A stretch of 64,000 nucleotides of DNA from positions 558,001-622,000 of the forward strand of contig JAUXVJ010000009.1 in NCBI GenBank assembly GCA_030684515.1, read 5' to 3'. Made by a program: the position numbers and the translations under genes. The stretch comes from Actinomycetota bacterium. GTDB taxonomy: Bacteria; Actinomycetota; Actinomycetes; S36-B12. The first letter of the stretch is position 1; each line of letters starts with the position of its first letter. Below, piece after piece: positions 43,282-53,202 of the stretch. The notes below the pieces were generated by a model. That model searched no databases, was not told where the DNA came from, and was given only the letters and a program-made list of their open reading frames with translations.

Positions 43282-44291
43282 GATCCGAGGTTGAGGTAGT
43301 CCTCATCGCCGCCGGCACTGCTGCGGCAACAGGTCTCATTGGACTCCAGGCGGTGAACCTTTTGGGCCGCCGCTCCCCGCGAACAGCTGCCATCGTTGCG
43401 CCATTGGTACCTGTGACTGCGGTTGGGCTCGCGCTCGCTGTGTGTGCTTGGGCGATGTTCCTGTCCACTCACGATTTGGTGGTGCTGGTCTGGGTCTTCG
43501 TCGCGGCCTTGCCGATTGCCTTGGCTTTTGGACTTGTTGCAGCGCGGCGTCTGAATGAAGCCACCCAGGCTGCAGCTGTTGCCACAGCTGAACTTGAAGC
43601 CGCCAATGCAATCGAGTTGCAGCGTCGCGAGATGACTTCGTGGATTGGGCATGACCTGCGAACACCGCTGGCGGGACTGCGCGCAATGTCGGAGGCATTG
43701 GAAGACGGTGTGGCTCCTGACCCCGCTCGATACTTGGCTCAGATCAGGCGAGAGGTGGAACGACTCACAGGCATGGTGGATGACCTGCTTGCGCTCTCCA
43801 GACTCCAATCCCAGGAGTTGATGCTGACAATCGAACGCATTGACGTGGCCGATGTGGTGTCCGACATCCTCTCGGCGACTGAGCCCCTCGCAATCGAGCA
43901 GGGCGTTCGCCTAGGTGGATCTGCCAGCGGGCCGCTTCCATCGATGGTCGATGAACGCGAACTCTCACGTGGGCTCACGAATCTGGTGATGAACGCTGTG
44001 CGGCACACGCCCGCACACGCCCCTGTCACCGTCGAGGCGCGCTGCCGCGGAACCGAAGTTGTCGTGTCGGTCACCGACACCTGCGGAGGGATCGCGACTG
44101 AGGATCTGGACCGGCTTTTCGAGCCTGGCTGGCGCGGATCTTCAGCGCGCTCACAAGGGGGAGCAGAGGGAGCCGGATTAGGTCTGGCTGTGACACAAAG
44201 CGCCATGGACGCCCTCGGGGGACGCGTGAGCGTGCGAAATGTCGAGGGTGGCTGTTGCTTCGAACTGACACTGCCCTTGGCGGTGCCCTGA
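43278..44291 (+). CDS. Sensor histidine kinase
   Basis: This 337-residue membrane kinase has about three N-terminal hydrophobic segments (residues 5-24, 38-62, 68-90), a short coiled linker, an H-box [18 protein letters not shown] (His125), N-box [13 protein letters not shown], and G-boxes in [15 protein letters not shown] and [10 protein letters not shown]. There is no large extracytoplasmic sensor domain. The start overlaps the regulator stop (ATGA). The two-component pair sits between truA and rplM, which are often adjacent in Actinobacteria. Confidence 0.92.
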   Translation: MRSEVEVVLIAAGTAAATGLIGLQAVNLLGRRSPRTAAIVAPLVPVTAVGLALAVCAWAMFLSTHDLVVLVWVFVAALPIALAFGLVAARRLNEATQAAAVATAELEAANAIELQRREMTSWIGHDLRTPLAGLRAMSEALEDGVAPDPARYLAQIRREVERLTGMVDDLLALSRLQSQELMLTIERIDVADVVSDILSATEPLAIEQGVRLGGSASGPLPSMVDERELSRGLTNLVMNAVRHTPAHAPVTVEARCRGTEVVVSVTDTCGGIATEDLDRLFEPGWRGSSARSQGGAEGAGLGLAVTQSAMDALGGRVSVRNVEGGCCFELTLPLAVP

Positions 44292-44332
44292 GGGAGGTGC
44301 GCTTTGGCACTGGGCAGGCGTCCGCACCCAAT

Positions 44333-44362
44333 TTGCTGGATCGACAGCCCAGTGGGTACTCT
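44333..44362 (+). promoter_or_regulatory. Candidate promoter for rplM-rpsI
   Basis: TTGCTG (44333-44338) and TACTCT (44357-44362) with an 18-base spacer lie about 80 bases before the rplM GTG. The expected 5' leader includes CTTCAG ... CTGAAG, which could pair, so some leader regulation is possible. The 150-base gap holds no gene. Confidence 0.5.
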
Positions 44363-44441
44363 TTGGGGTCGCTTCAGTGCTCCCCGAACTAGTCCTGAAG
44401 TCCGCAGCAGAAGTCCGATCCAACAATGAAGGTGGCGTCCC

Positions 44442-44885
44442 GTGCGCACGTACAGCCCAAAGGCCGGTGAGGTAACTCGCACCTGGCACGTTATTGATGC
44501 ATCCGATGTTGTCCTCGGACGTCTTGCCACCCATGCTGCGAACCTGCTGCGCGGAAAGCACAAGACCACCTACGCACCGCACATTGACACTGGTGACTTC
44601 GTCATCATCATCAACGCTGACAAGGTCGCGCTGACGGGTCAGAAGCGCGATCAGAAGAAGGCCTACCACCACTCCGGTTACCCGGGCGGCATGAAGGCCA
44701 CTGGCTACGCCGATCTGCTGGACAACAACTCCCGCAAGGCAGTTGAAAAGGCAGTCAAGGGCATGCTCCCGCACAACAAGATCGGCAAGCAGCAGCTGAA
44801 GAAGCTCAAGGTCTACCCGGGTGCCGAGCATCCGCATGCCGCTCAGCTTCCGCAGCCCTTCGCGATCACCCAGATTGCCCAATAG
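44442..44885 (+). CDS. rplM: 50S ribosomal protein L13
   Basis: This 147-residue L13 has the marks [40 protein letters not shown] and YHHSGYPGG. It is an early assembly protein of the large subunit. The GTG start is preceded by AAGGTGG. It is paired with rpsI as in nearly all bacteria. Confidence 0.97.
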   Translation: MRTYSPKAGEVTRTWHVIDASDVVLGRLATHAANLLRGKHKTTYAPHIDTGDFVIIINADKVALTGQKRDQKKAYHHSGYPGGMKATGYADLLDNNSRKAVEKAVKGMLPHNKIGKQQLKKLKVYPGAEHPHAAQLPQPFAITQIAQ

Positions 44886-44949
44886 GCGCATAGCCCACCA
44901 AACAACCAGCCCAGTAGACATCCACCAAAATCGTATTAAGGAACATCGC

Positions 44950-45447
44950 GTGTCAGAGGCCACCATCGAAGACGTAGACATCGACATCGAAGAGGACGCT
45001 CCTTCGGAGTACACCTCGGAGACTCCCGCGCGCGCAGTTGTGACGCGCGATGTTGTTGTCGCACCAGGCGCCGCAACCGGTCGCCGTAAGCAGGCCATCG
45101 CGCGCGTGCGCATCGTCCCTGGCACTGGCAACTGGACCATCAACGGCCGCACCCTTGACGATTACTTCCCTAACAAGGTGCACCAGCAAGAGGTCAACGA
45201 CCCTTTCACCACCACTGGTGCTGAAGGCAAGTTCGACGTGCTTGCGCGGATCCACGGTGGCGGCGTTTCGGGCCAGGCCGGTGCTCTTCGCCTTGGCGTT
45301 GCCCGCGCACTGAATGCCATCGATCACGATGGCAACCGCCCATCACTGAAGAAGGCCGGCTTCCTGACTCGTGACCCACGGGTCAAGGAGCGTAAGAAGT
45401 ACGGTCTCAAGAAGGCCCGTAAGGCTTCTCAGTACAGCAAGCGCTAA
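44950..45447 (+). CDS. rpsI: 30S ribosomal protein S9
   Basis: This 165-residue S9 carries an acidic N-terminal extension of about 40 residues ([20 protein letters not shown]) ahead of the standard [15 protein letters not shown] core. The C-terminal tail ending RKASQYSKR reaches the P-site tRNA. The GTG at 44950 is chosen; an in-frame start within rplM would be too long. Confidence 0.95.
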   Translation: MSEATIEDVDIDIEEDAPSEYTSETPARAVVTRDVVVAPGAATGRRKQAIARVRIVPGTGNWTINGRTLDDYFPNKVHQQEVNDPFTTTGAEGKFDVLARIHGGGVSGQAGALRLGVARALNAIDHDGNRPSLKKAGFLTRDPRVKERKKYGLKKARKASQYSKR

Positions 45448-45450
45448 GCC

Positions 45451-46800
45451 TTGGGTCGCCTGTTCGGCACCGACGGGGTTCGCGGACTCGCGAACCGCGA
45501 TCTCACTGCTGAAATGGCGCTGGACCTTGGCGTCGCCGCAGCACATGTGCTGTGTGAATCCAGTTCGAATCGTGGTCGGCGTCCGCATGCCGTGGTAGGC
45601 CGCGATTCACGCATCAGCGGGCATTTCCTTGAATCGGCAATCGTGGCTGGGCTGGCAAGTGCGGGAGTCGACGTCACTTTGCTTGGCGTCGTCCCGACAC
45701 CAGCAGTTGCCTTTCTGACCGCTGATCTTGATGCCGATCTGGGCGTCATGCTCTCGGCTTCGCACAATCCCATGCCCGATAACGGCATCAAGTTCTTTGC
45801 GCGTGGCGGTCATAAGCTTGATGATGCAATTGAAGATGCAATCGAAGCGCGGATCCGCGAGCCCTGGGATCGTCCGCTTGCTGGAGATGTTGGCCGCATC
45901 ATTGACAACCACATTGCCATTGAGCTCTACGAGCGCCACCTGCTCGACACTCTGCCGCATCGCCTGGACGGTTTGAAGATCGTTGTCGACTGTGCCAATG
46001 GCGCCGCCTCACATATTTCGCCATCTGTACTTGCCGCAGCAGGAGCAGAAGTCATCGCCATTCATCATTCCCCTGATGGCCTGAACATCAACGAGAACTG
46101 CGGAAGCACGCATCTGGGTGATCTCATCGCAGCGGTCAAGGCCAATGGTGCTGACGCTGGCATCGCGCACGACGGCGATGCAGATCGCTGCCTGGCCGTT
46201 GACGCGCAAGGCAATGTCGTCGACGGCGATCACATCCTTGCCATCATCGCCTTGGGCATGAATCGCGAGGGACTGCTGACAAAGAACACTGTTGTCGCAA
46301 CGGTGATGGCAAATCTGGGTTTCAAGATTGCCATGCAGGAGCACGGCATCACGGTGATCGAAACCGATGTTGGCGATCGCTACGTGCTTGAGGCGATGAA
46401 GGCAGATGGACTCAATCTGGGTGGCGAGCAGAGCGGGCACGTGGTCATGCTTGAGCACTCGACAACTGGCGATGGTGTGCTGACGGCTCTGCATCTGTTG
46501 GCGGAGGTTGCCTTCACCGGCAAGAGCATCGCTGAGCTCGCTGCTCAGATCACCAAATTGCCGCAGGTTCTGGTCAATGTGCGCGGTGTCGATAAGTCAG
46601 CGGTGAGCAGTTCTGCTGCAGTCCAAGCCGCTGTCGCTGCGGCTGAGGCCGAACTTGGCGATCGCGGCCGAGTGTTGCTGCGTGCCTCTGGCACCGAGCC
46701 AGTGATTCGGGTAATGGTCGAAGCGCCTACCCCTGAGTTAGCGCAGCGCATCACAGATGATCTGGCCCAGGCAGTGCGGACGAATCTCTCCTTGCAGTAA
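45451..46800 (+). CDS. glmM: Phosphoglucosamine mutase
   Basis: It converts glucosamine-6-phosphate to glucosamine-1-phosphate for peptidoglycan precursors. The protein has 449 residues, starts [15 protein letters not shown], and has the phosphoserine loop [11 protein letters not shown] (Ser104), metal loop DGDADRC and sugar-binding GGEQSGH, with [14 protein letters not shown] at the end. The start is TTG three bases after rpsI, the common actinobacterial rplM-rpsI-glmM arrangement. Confidence 0.96.
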   Translation: MGRLFGTDGVRGLANRDLTAEMALDLGVAAAHVLCESSSNRGRRPHAVVGRDSRISGHFLESAIVAGLASAGVDVTLLGVVPTPAVAFLTADLDADLGVMLSASHNPMPDNGIKFFARGGHKLDDAIEDAIEARIREPWDRPLAGDVGRIIDNHIAIELYERHLLDTLPHRLDGLKIVVDCANGAASHISPSVLAAAGAEVIAIHHSPDGLNINENCGSTHLGDLIAAVKANGADAGIAHDGDADRCLAVDAQGNVVDGDHILAIIALGMNREGLLTKNTVVATVMANLGFKIAMQEHGITVIETDVGDRYVLEAMKADGLNLGGEQSGHVVMLEHSTTGDGVLTALHLLAEVAFTGKSIAELAAQITKLPQVLVNVRGVDKSAVSSSAAVQAAVAAAEAELGDRGRVLLRASGTEPVIRVMVEAPTPELAQRITDDLAQAVRTNLSLQ

Positions 46801-47159
46801 CCCGCTTCCAGACTTGCTGCTGCAACGCGAGAGTGATCCAACCAGCGATAGCCATCCCGGCAATGTTGATGACGAGTTGGGTGAGTGACCCGGCGAGTTC
46901 ACTCCAACGAGCGAATACCAGCGACAGCGCTGCGTCACCGGAAGCCGGAATGGTGGTGACGGAGATGAAGACGCCGATCAATCAGCCGGACTGAGTAGAT
47001 GTCGGCGTACATCAGATCGCCGGGAGGCCTTGCGCTCGCTCCTGTGATCACACTCAGCACACTTACGCCATTTTCCTTGCTCAACACATCCTGGGCCTGC
47101 TGGCTCAACTCAGTTGGACAATTCAGCCGCACGGTGAGCACGCACCTATCTTGCAGCAC
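46751..47159 (-). pseudogene. DUF389 membrane protein, decayed
   Basis: Two separated minus-strand pieces belong to one family. An N-terminal piece from GTG 47159 (LQDRCVLTVRLNCPTELSQQ ... GDLMYADIYS) and a C-terminal piece near 46981-46797 (IGVFISVTTIPASGDAALSL, QLVINIAGMAIAGWITLALQ) are in different frames. The several hundred residues of membrane core that normally lie between them are missing. The fragment fills the glmM-glmS gap and its end runs antisense into the glmM 3' end. Confidence 0.65.
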
Positions 47160-47179
47160 ACCTGCGTAGGCTGCTCTTC

Positions 47180-49021
47180 ATGTGTGGAATCGTGGGTTAT
47201 GTCGGCCAGAAGCAGGCCTTGGAGATCATCGTCTCGGGATTGCGTCGGCTGGAATATCGAGGCTATGACTCCGCTGGCGTGGCCGTGATCGCCAATGGAC
47301 TGCTCGATGTGCGCAAGAAGGCAGGCAAGCTGACCAATCTGGAGACCCTGCTCGGTGCTGATCCCTTGCCGGAATCCACCACCGGAATCGGCCACACCCG
47401 TTGGGCAACGCATGGTGGTCCGACCGATCGCAATGCGCATCCACATGTCAGTGAAGACGGCTCGGTGGCCATCATCCACAACGGCATCATCGAGAACTTC
47501 ACCGAACTCCGCGAGGAGCTCACAGAAGCCGGGGTGAGCCTGACCTCAGACACTGATTCAGAGGTTGTGGCTCACCTGCTTGCTCGCATTCTCCCAAGCG
47601 CCGGCGACCTGTCAGTGGCGATGCGCGAGGTGTGCCAATTGCTCGAAGGCGCCTTCACCTTGGTTGCCGTCTCGCCGCTCTACCCCGATGTAGTGGTGGG
47701 TGCCCGCCGCAACTCTCCACTGGTCGTGGGTGTCGGTGAAGGCGAGAACTTCCTGGCCTCTGACGTCGCGGCATTTGTCGATCACACGCGCAATGCCTTG
47801 GAGCTTGGTCAGGATCAAGTGGTCACGCTGACCCCTGATGCCATTTCAGTCACTGATTTCCATGGCAATGAAGTTGACGTTCGCCCGTTCACCGTCGATT
47901 GGGATGCCTCGGCGGCAGAGAAGGGTGGCTATGAGCTGTTCATGCTCAAGGAGATTGACGAGCAGCCGAAGGCTGTCGCAGATTCCCTCCGCGGACGTCT
48001 TGGCGCTTCGGGCAAATTGCAGCTCAATGAGATGCGTCTTTCAGACGATGAGTTGCGCGGTGTCGACAAAGTAGTGGTCATTGCCTGCGGTACGGCCTAT
48101 CACGCCGGACTTGTTGCGAAGTACGCCATCGAGAACTGGACGCGCATCCCGGTTGAAGTCGAGTTCGCAAGTGAATTCCGCTACCGCGATCCAATCGTCG
48201 GCCCGAGCACCCTTGTCATTGCAATCTCGCAGTCTGGCGAGACCATGGACACCTTGATGGCCTTGCGCCATGCGGCGAATCAAGGTGCTCGCACTCTGGC
48301 CATCTGCAACACCGTTGGCTCGACCATCCCGCGTGAATCCGATGGTGTGCTCTATACCTATGCGGGCCCTGAGATCGCCGTGGCATCGACAAAGGCCTTT
48401 CTCACGCAGATCATCGCTGCGTATCTCATCGGCCTGTATCTCGCGCAGGTGCGCGGGTCGATGGCCTTTGGCGAAATCAAGTCGATCCTTGACGAACTCG
48501 ACAACATGCCGGAGAAAGTGGATCTCGTGCTCGACACGGTCGAGCCGGTGCGCGCAATTGCGCGTCAGCTGGCTGGTGCCCGCGCTGTGCTGTTCATTGG
48601 CAGACACGTGGGCTATCCGGTTGCCCTCGAAGGCGCGCTCAAGCTCAAAGAGCTTGCGTACATGCATGCCGAGGGCTTCGCGGCCGGTGAGTTGAAGCAC
48701 GGCCCGATCGCCCTCATCGAAGAGGGACTGCCCGTGGTGGTCATCGTGCCCTCACCGAACAGCCTGATGCATGACAAGGTGATCTCTGCGATTCAGGAAG
48801 TGCGCGCACGAGGTGCGCTCATAGTTGCCATTGCCGAAGAGGGTGATCAGAAGATCGTCGCCTTCAGCGATCACATCATTCGCGTGCCGGTCGTGCCGAG
48901 CCTGATGCAGCCGCTGGTGTCGACTGTGCCACTGCAGGTCTTTGCCTGCGAGATGGCCACGGCCATGGGTCACGATGTGGACCAGCCGCGCAACCTCGCC
49001 AAGTCAGTCACCGTCGAATAG
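47180..49021 (+). CDS. glmS: Glutamine-fructose-6-phosphate aminotransferase (isomerizing)
   Basis: It makes glucosamine-6-phosphate from fructose-6-phosphate and glutamine. This 613-residue protein has an N-terminal glutaminase domain (nucleophile Cys2 in MCGIVGYVG; RLEYRGYDSAG; HTRWATHGGP) and two SIS domains (ISQSGETMDTLMALRHA; AYMHAEGFAAGELKHGPIAL). It works with glmM nearby. The ATG has no Shine-Dalgarno sequence and TAGGCT ends seven bases before it, so a leaderless transcript is possible. No glmS ribozyme is seen in the short upstream gap. Confidence 0.96.
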   Translation: MCGIVGYVGQKQALEIIVSGLRRLEYRGYDSAGVAVIANGLLDVRKKAGKLTNLETLLGADPLPESTTGIGHTRWATHGGPTDRNAHPHVSEDGSVAIIHNGIIENFTELREELTEAGVSLTSDTDSEVVAHLLARILPSAGDLSVAMREVCQLLEGAFTLVAVSPLYPDVVVGARRNSPLVVGVGEGENFLASDVAAFVDHTRNALELGQDQVVTLTPDAISVTDFHGNEVDVRPFTVDWDASAAEKGGYELFMLKEIDEQPKAVADSLRGRLGASGKLQLNEMRLSDDELRGVDKVVVIACGTAYHAGLVAKYAIENWTRIPVEVEFASEFRYRDPIVGPSTLVIAISQSGETMDTLMALRHAANQGARTLAICNTVGSTIPRESDGVLYTYAGPEIAVASTKAFLTQIIAAYLIGLYLAQVRGSMAFGEIKSILDELDNMPEKVDLVLDTVEPVRAIARQLAGARAVLFIGRHVGYPVALEGALKLKELAYMHAEGFAAGELKHGPIALIEEGLPVVVIVPSPNSLMHDKVISAIQEVRARGALIVAIAEEGDQKIVAFSDHIIRVPVVPSLMQPLVSTVPLQVFACEMATAMGHDVDQPRNLAKSVTVE

Positions 49022-49023
49022 TC

Positions 49024-50541
49024 ATGATCACCCTGCACGATGCGGCGGCCATCCGAGCTGCAGAGCAGGCGCATGCCATGGAGTTGGCAGGCGGAATGCT
49101 GATGGATCGCGCCGCCCATGGGCTTGCGCAGTCGATTATCGAGTTGCTCTCGCAAGTGCGCGGAACTGTCGTTGGCACTCGAGTCGTGCTGCTCGTGGGC
49201 CCGGGCAACAACGGGGGCGACGCCTTGTTCGCTGGTGCCAAGCTTGCAAAGCGTGGACTCAAGGTTGATGCGATCAGTGCCGTGGAGCAAGCCCACATCG
49301 ACGGTGTCGCGGCATTGGCAGCTGCAGGCGGGCGCATTGTCCGATGGCCGTCACCGGAGTGCGAGGCGCTTCTGGCATCTGCCGACGTGATTGTCGACGG
49401 GCTGCTGGGGATCGGCATGCAAGGAGAACTGCGCGAGCCGATTGCCAGCATTGCGCGGGCCGTGCGCGGCAGGGCGGCACTGGTCATCGCCGTTGATGTT
49501 CCAAGCGGGCTCGAGGCCGACACCGGACTATGCGCTGCCGACACCGTGATGGCCGATCAGACCGTGACCTTCGGAGGGCTCAAGCCTGGGCTGATTGTGC
49601 TGCCGGGCAAGGGATACGCCGGGGGAGTGCGGGTGATCGACATCGGCATTGCAGATGAGTTGAACCAGATCGGCGGCTGCCTGGAACTTGACGATATTGC
49701 GCAGTGCTTGCCTGAGCCTTCGCTTGGCGACTACAAGTACCGGCGCGGAGTTGTGGGTGTGGTTGCCGGCAGTCGGCAGTACCCGGGGGCAGCTTTCCTG
49801 ACGACTTCGGCTGCCGCCACCGCCGACATCGGCATGGTTGAGTACCTGGACCGCGATGATGATCTGGCACACCAAGTTGTTGCGGCGTACCCGCCGCTGG
49901 TCGTCACGGCCACCGACCCAGCGAGCAATGCACGAGTCAATGCCTGGGCAATTGGCCCCGGCTTTGCGGGGGAGCCTGGTGACACAGAAGCGCTCGCTGC
50001 GATTCTGCGATGTCCCACACCTGTGGTGATCGACGCTGGGGCCTTGACGGCATTGGCCAGCAGCGAGGAGTTGCAAGACCTTGTGCGCAACCGCATCTAT
50101 CCGACCGTGCTGACTCCGCACGATGGGGAGTTCGCCCGGCTGAGTTCGGTTTCCCTTGGCGAGGGACGCATTGCTGCTGCCCAATTCCTTGCGAGTGACC
50201 TCCGCGTGATTGTCGTGCTCAAGGGCTCCGGAACGGTTATCGCCGGACCCGACGGCCAGTTGTTCATCGATCAGATCGGCACAGCTGCGCTGGGCACTGC
50301 CGGAAGCGGTGATGTGCTCACCGGCATCGCCGGTGCCTTGCTTGCCGGTGCTGCAGCACGCAGCCGAACGCGCATCAGCGATGACAGTGCAGCGCAGATC
50401 GCTGCAGCGGCCTGCTGGCTGCATGGCGCTGCTGGAGTGCTTGCCAGCACTGGTGGTCGGCCGGTGACGGCAGCTGATCTGGTCGCCGCGCTGCCTGCAG
50501 CGGTGGCTGCGGTGCGACAACCAGCGAGAATGGTCCAATGA
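49024..50541 (+). CDS. nnr: Bifunctional NAD(P)H-hydrate epimerase / ADP-dependent dehydratase
   Basis: It repairs hydrated NAD(P)H. The 505-residue protein has an N-terminal epimerase (LMDRAAHGLAQ; VGPGNNGGDALFAGAKLAKR; DGLLGIG; DVPSGLEADTG) and a C-terminal ribokinase-like dehydratase (LGDYKYRRGVVGVVAGSRQY; LTPHDGEFARL; GTAGSGDVLTGIAGALLAGA). The order of the domains is the usual bacterial one. It is two bases after glmS and overlaps alr by four bases. Confidence 0.95.
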   Translation: MITLHDAAAIRAAEQAHAMELAGGMLMDRAAHGLAQSIIELLSQVRGTVVGTRVVLLVGPGNNGGDALFAGAKLAKRGLKVDAISAVEQAHIDGVAALAAAGGRIVRWPSPECEALLASADVIVDGLLGIGMQGELREPIASIARAVRGRAALVIAVDVPSGLEADTGLCAADTVMADQTVTFGGLKPGLIVLPGKGYAGGVRVIDIGIADELNQIGGCLELDDIAQCLPEPSLGDYKYRRGVVGVVAGSRQYPGAAFLTTSAAATADIGMVEYLDRDDDLAHQVVAAYPPLVVTATDPASNARVNAWAIGPGFAGEPGDTEALAAILRCPTPVVIDAGALTALASSEELQDLVRNRIYPTVLTPHDGEFARLSSVSLGEGRIAAAQFLASDLRVIVVLKGSGTVIAGPDGQLFIDQIGTAALGTAGSGDVLTGIAGALLAGAAARSRTRISDDSAAQIAAAACWLHGAAGVLASTGGRPVTAADLVAALPAAVAAVRQPARMVQ

Positions 50542-51668
50542 CCCGAGCACATGCAGTCGTGGATCTCACGGCTCTGGCGCACAACGTCGCCATCGTGAGA
50601 GCAGCCGCTCCCGCCTCGCAATTTCTTGCAGTGGTGAAGGCCGACGCCTATGGGCACGGTCTGGTCCCGATCGCCAAGGCAGCACGTGAGGCGGGCGCGG
50701 AGTGGCTTGGGGTTGCGCTGCTCGAAGAGGCTCTAGAGCTTCGAGCCAGCGGTGACGAAGAACCGATCCTGGCGTGGCTGTGGACCCCTGGTGACCCCAG
50801 TCTTGGTCCGTGTCTGACGGCTGGAGTGCAGGTCTCGGTGTCGGCGATGTGGTCGCTCATTGAAGTGACCGAACTCGCCGCTGAACTCGGCGTGATGGCC
50901 CGTATTCACCTGAAGATCGATACTGGCCTTTCCCGCAGCGGCGCGGACGAGCATGAATGGGAAGAGCTGGCGATTGCTGCAAAGGCGCTGCAATCGCGCG
51001 GCCGGATCAATGTCGTGGGCATCTGGTCGCATCTGGCAAATGCCAGCACCGCCAATGATCCGACCATCGCCAAACAGCGAGAGCGCTTCCTGGCAGCCGT
51101 TCGGATTGCGCGCTCGGCCGGACTGGAGCCGCAGCTGCTGCACTTGGCCAACAGTGCGAGCACCTTGGAGTACCCCGATACTCAGTTTGATCTCGTGCGC
51201 ATCGGCATCGCCATGTACGGCATCTCGCCGATGGATCCCCAAAGCGCACAGCGTTTGGGTCTGCGCGCAGTGATGTCGCTTCACGCACAACTTGCGCACG
51301 TCAAGACGATTCCGGCTGGTCAGTCGGTTTCCTATGGGGGAAAGTGGACTGCCACCGAGCCGACGCGAGTGGGTCTGGTCCCAGTTGGCTATGCCGATGG
51401 CATACCGCGTGCGGCTGAGGGTGCTTTCGTTCTGGTGCGCGGTTTGCGCTGTGCCGTGCTGGGACGCATCGCTATGGATCAGTTTGTCATCGAACTGCCG
51501 CCGGAACTCGGAGTGGTCAAGGCCGGCGAAGCCGTGCTGATCTTTGGAGATGCCTCCACAGGAGCAGCAACTGCAGATGACTGGGGTACGCAGAGCAACT
51601 CCATCGGATACGAGATCGTCACGCGCATCGGCACTCGCATTCCGCGTGAATACGTGAGCACTGCATGA
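50538..51668 (+). CDS. alr: Alanine racemase
   Basis: This 376-residue PLP enzyme makes D-alanine for the cell wall. The PLP lysine is Lys34 (AVVKADAYGHG). HLKIDTGLSRSG lies in the barrel, and the C-terminal domain has SVSYGGKWTATEPT with the catalytic Tyr and GRIAMDQFVIEL. It stands between nnr and tsaE with overlaps on both sides, an arrangement common in Actinobacteria. Confidence 0.96.
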   Translation: MTRAHAVVDLTALAHNVAIVRAAAPASQFLAVVKADAYGHGLVPIAKAAREAGAEWLGVALLEEALELRASGDEEPILAWLWTPGDPSLGPCLTAGVQVSVSAMWSLIEVTELAAELGVMARIHLKIDTGLSRSGADEHEWEELAIAAKALQSRGRINVVGIWSHLANASTANDPTIAKQRERFLAAVRIARSAGLEPQLLHLANSASTLEYPDTQFDLVRIGIAMYGISPMDPQSAQRLGLRAVMSLHAQLAHVKTIPAGQSVSYGGKWTATEPTRVGLVPVGYADGIPRAAEGAFVLVRGLRCAVLGRIAMDQFVIELPPELGVVKAGEAVLIFGDASTGAATADDWGTQSNSIGYEIVTRIGTRIPREYVSTA

Positions 51669-52747
51669 GTCCGGCAATTCCCGGGGCGGTGAAGATCGCT
51701 GGTGGTGGTCTCCTTGCAGTAGGAACTATCGCTGCGGGTACCGCCATTGGTATCGCCGTACAGCGCCGTCTCGTCTCGCGCTCAATTCACGCGGACGCTG
51801 ATTGGCTGATTCCGCATTTCACTCCTGAAGTGCGCCGCTTGGTGATGGCTGATGGCACCGAATTGCATGTCGAGATTGACGAGTGCGAGGCCGAGCAGCC
51901 GGTGATCAGCGTGATCCTGTGCCATGGCTACGCCTTGAGCGCGGATTCGCTGGTATTTCAGCGTGCGGCCCTGCAGGGCAAAGCGCGCGTCATCTCCTAC
52001 GACCAGCGCAGCCATGGTCGTTCGGGTCGCGCACACCACACCACGCATACAGTCGAACAGCTGGGACGCGATCTTGGCACCATCATCGACGAAGTCGCCG
52101 CGCTCGGGCCGATTGTGCTGATCGGCCACTCGATGGGTGGCATGACGGTCATGGCATTAGCCGCGCAGCGCCCCGAGCTGATTGCCAATCGAGTGCACGG
52201 CATCGCCTTCATCGCCTCCACCGCTGGTGGGCTCTCGGACGTCACCTTCGGGATGCCGCCTGTGATGCGGCATATGGTGCACCGCGCTGCTCCCGTGGTG
52301 GCTTCGGTCCTGGCGCGCGGCAAGGGCATTGTCGAAACTGGCCGACGAGCCTCAAGCGATGTCTCCGAACTGGTCTTCCGCTCCTATTCCTTCGGTTCTA
52401 CTCCGTCGCGAGAGGCGAGTGAGTTTGTGGCCGAGATGATCGACAGCACGCCAATCGATGTGCTCGCTGAATTTCTTCCTGCCTTGCAGGAGCACAACAG
52501 ATTCGACGTCCTGCCGAGCCTGGGCGCGGTGCGCTGCCTGGTGATTGTCGGCGAGAAGGATCGCATGACTCCCGTGATTCACAGCGAACGCATTGCTGCG
52601 AGCATTCACGGCTCAACCTTGGCCATCATCGCCGGCGGCGGACATATGGTTGGCATCGAATTTCACAATGAGGTCGATGCGCTGATCGTTGGATTGCTTG
52701 ATCAGGTCAAGGCGGATCTCGCAGTAGATCGGATGCTCGACGCATGA
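51665..52747 (+). CDS. Alpha/beta hydrolase, membrane-anchored
   Basis: This 360-residue protein has an N-terminal hydrophobic segment (about residues 8-30) that may anchor it. An alpha/beta hydrolase domain follows: oxyanion region LCHGYALSADS, YDQRSHGRSG, nucleophile elbow GHSMGGMTVMA, acid near VGEKDRMTPV and His in GGGHMVGIE. The substrate is unknown. A hydrolase of this type is often found between alr and tsaE in Actinobacteria. Overlaps join it to both neighbours. Confidence 0.88.
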   Translation: MSPAIPGAVKIAGGGLLAVGTIAAGTAIGIAVQRRLVSRSIHADADWLIPHFTPEVRRLVMADGTELHVEIDECEAEQPVISVILCHGYALSADSLVFQRAALQGKARVISYDQRSHGRSGRAHHTTHTVEQLGRDLGTIIDEVAALGPIVLIGHSMGGMTVMALAAQRPELIANRVHGIAFIASTAGGLSDVTFGMPPVMRHMVHRAAPVVASVLARGKGIVETGRRASSDVSELVFRSYSFGSTPSREASEFVAEMIDSTPIDVLAEFLPALQEHNRFDVLPSLGAVRCLVIVGEKDRMTPVIHSERIAASIHGSTLAIIAGGGHMVGIEFHNEVDALIVGLLDQVKADLAVDRMLDA

Positions 52748-53202
52748 TTGAAGTGGCTACAGGTGAGCGCATGTTTGATCTGGGCAAGTCAGTTGCCACC
52801 CACCTTCAGCCCGGAGATCTCCTGGTGCTGATCGGCGAGCTCGGAGCCGGCAAGACGACATTTGTGCAGGGCCTGGGTCGTGGTCTCGGGGTGAGTGAGC
52901 GCGTGACCAGCCCGACCTTCGTCATTGCGCGTTCGCACGAAGGCAGCGTGCTGCCATTGGTCCACGTCGATGCCTACCGTCTTGGCTCGGCTGTTGAGCT
53001 CGAGATCATGGACTTGGACCTGATCGGAAGTGTGGTGGCGGTCGAATGGGGCGAGGGCAAGACTGAGAGCCTCGCCGAGAATCGATTGATCGTGCGCATT
53101 CAGCGAAGCCACACCGAGGACGAGACTCGTCGCGTTGATTTCGTTGGAGTGGGGCCGCGCTGGACTTCTGCAGCAGTAGAGGAACTGACCTCGCAATGGT
53201 GA
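52744..53202 (+). CDS. tsaE: tRNA t6A synthesis ATPase TsaE
   Basis: This 152-residue P-loop protein has Walker [10 protein letters not shown] (31-39), VTSPTFVI and HVDAYRLGS, with VAVEWGEG as the acidic motif. It drives the TsaB-TsaD-TsaE cycle for N6-threonylcarbamoyladenosine at tRNA A37. It overlaps the hydrolase gene by four bases and tsaB by seven. Confidence 0.95.
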   Translation: MIEVATGERMFDLGKSVATHLQPGDLLVLIGELGAGKTTFVQGLGRGLGVSERVTSPTFVIARSHEGSVLPLVHVDAYRLGSAVELEIMDLDLIGSVVAVEWGEGKTESLAENRLIVRIQRSHTEDETRRVDFVGVGPRWTSAAVEELTSQW

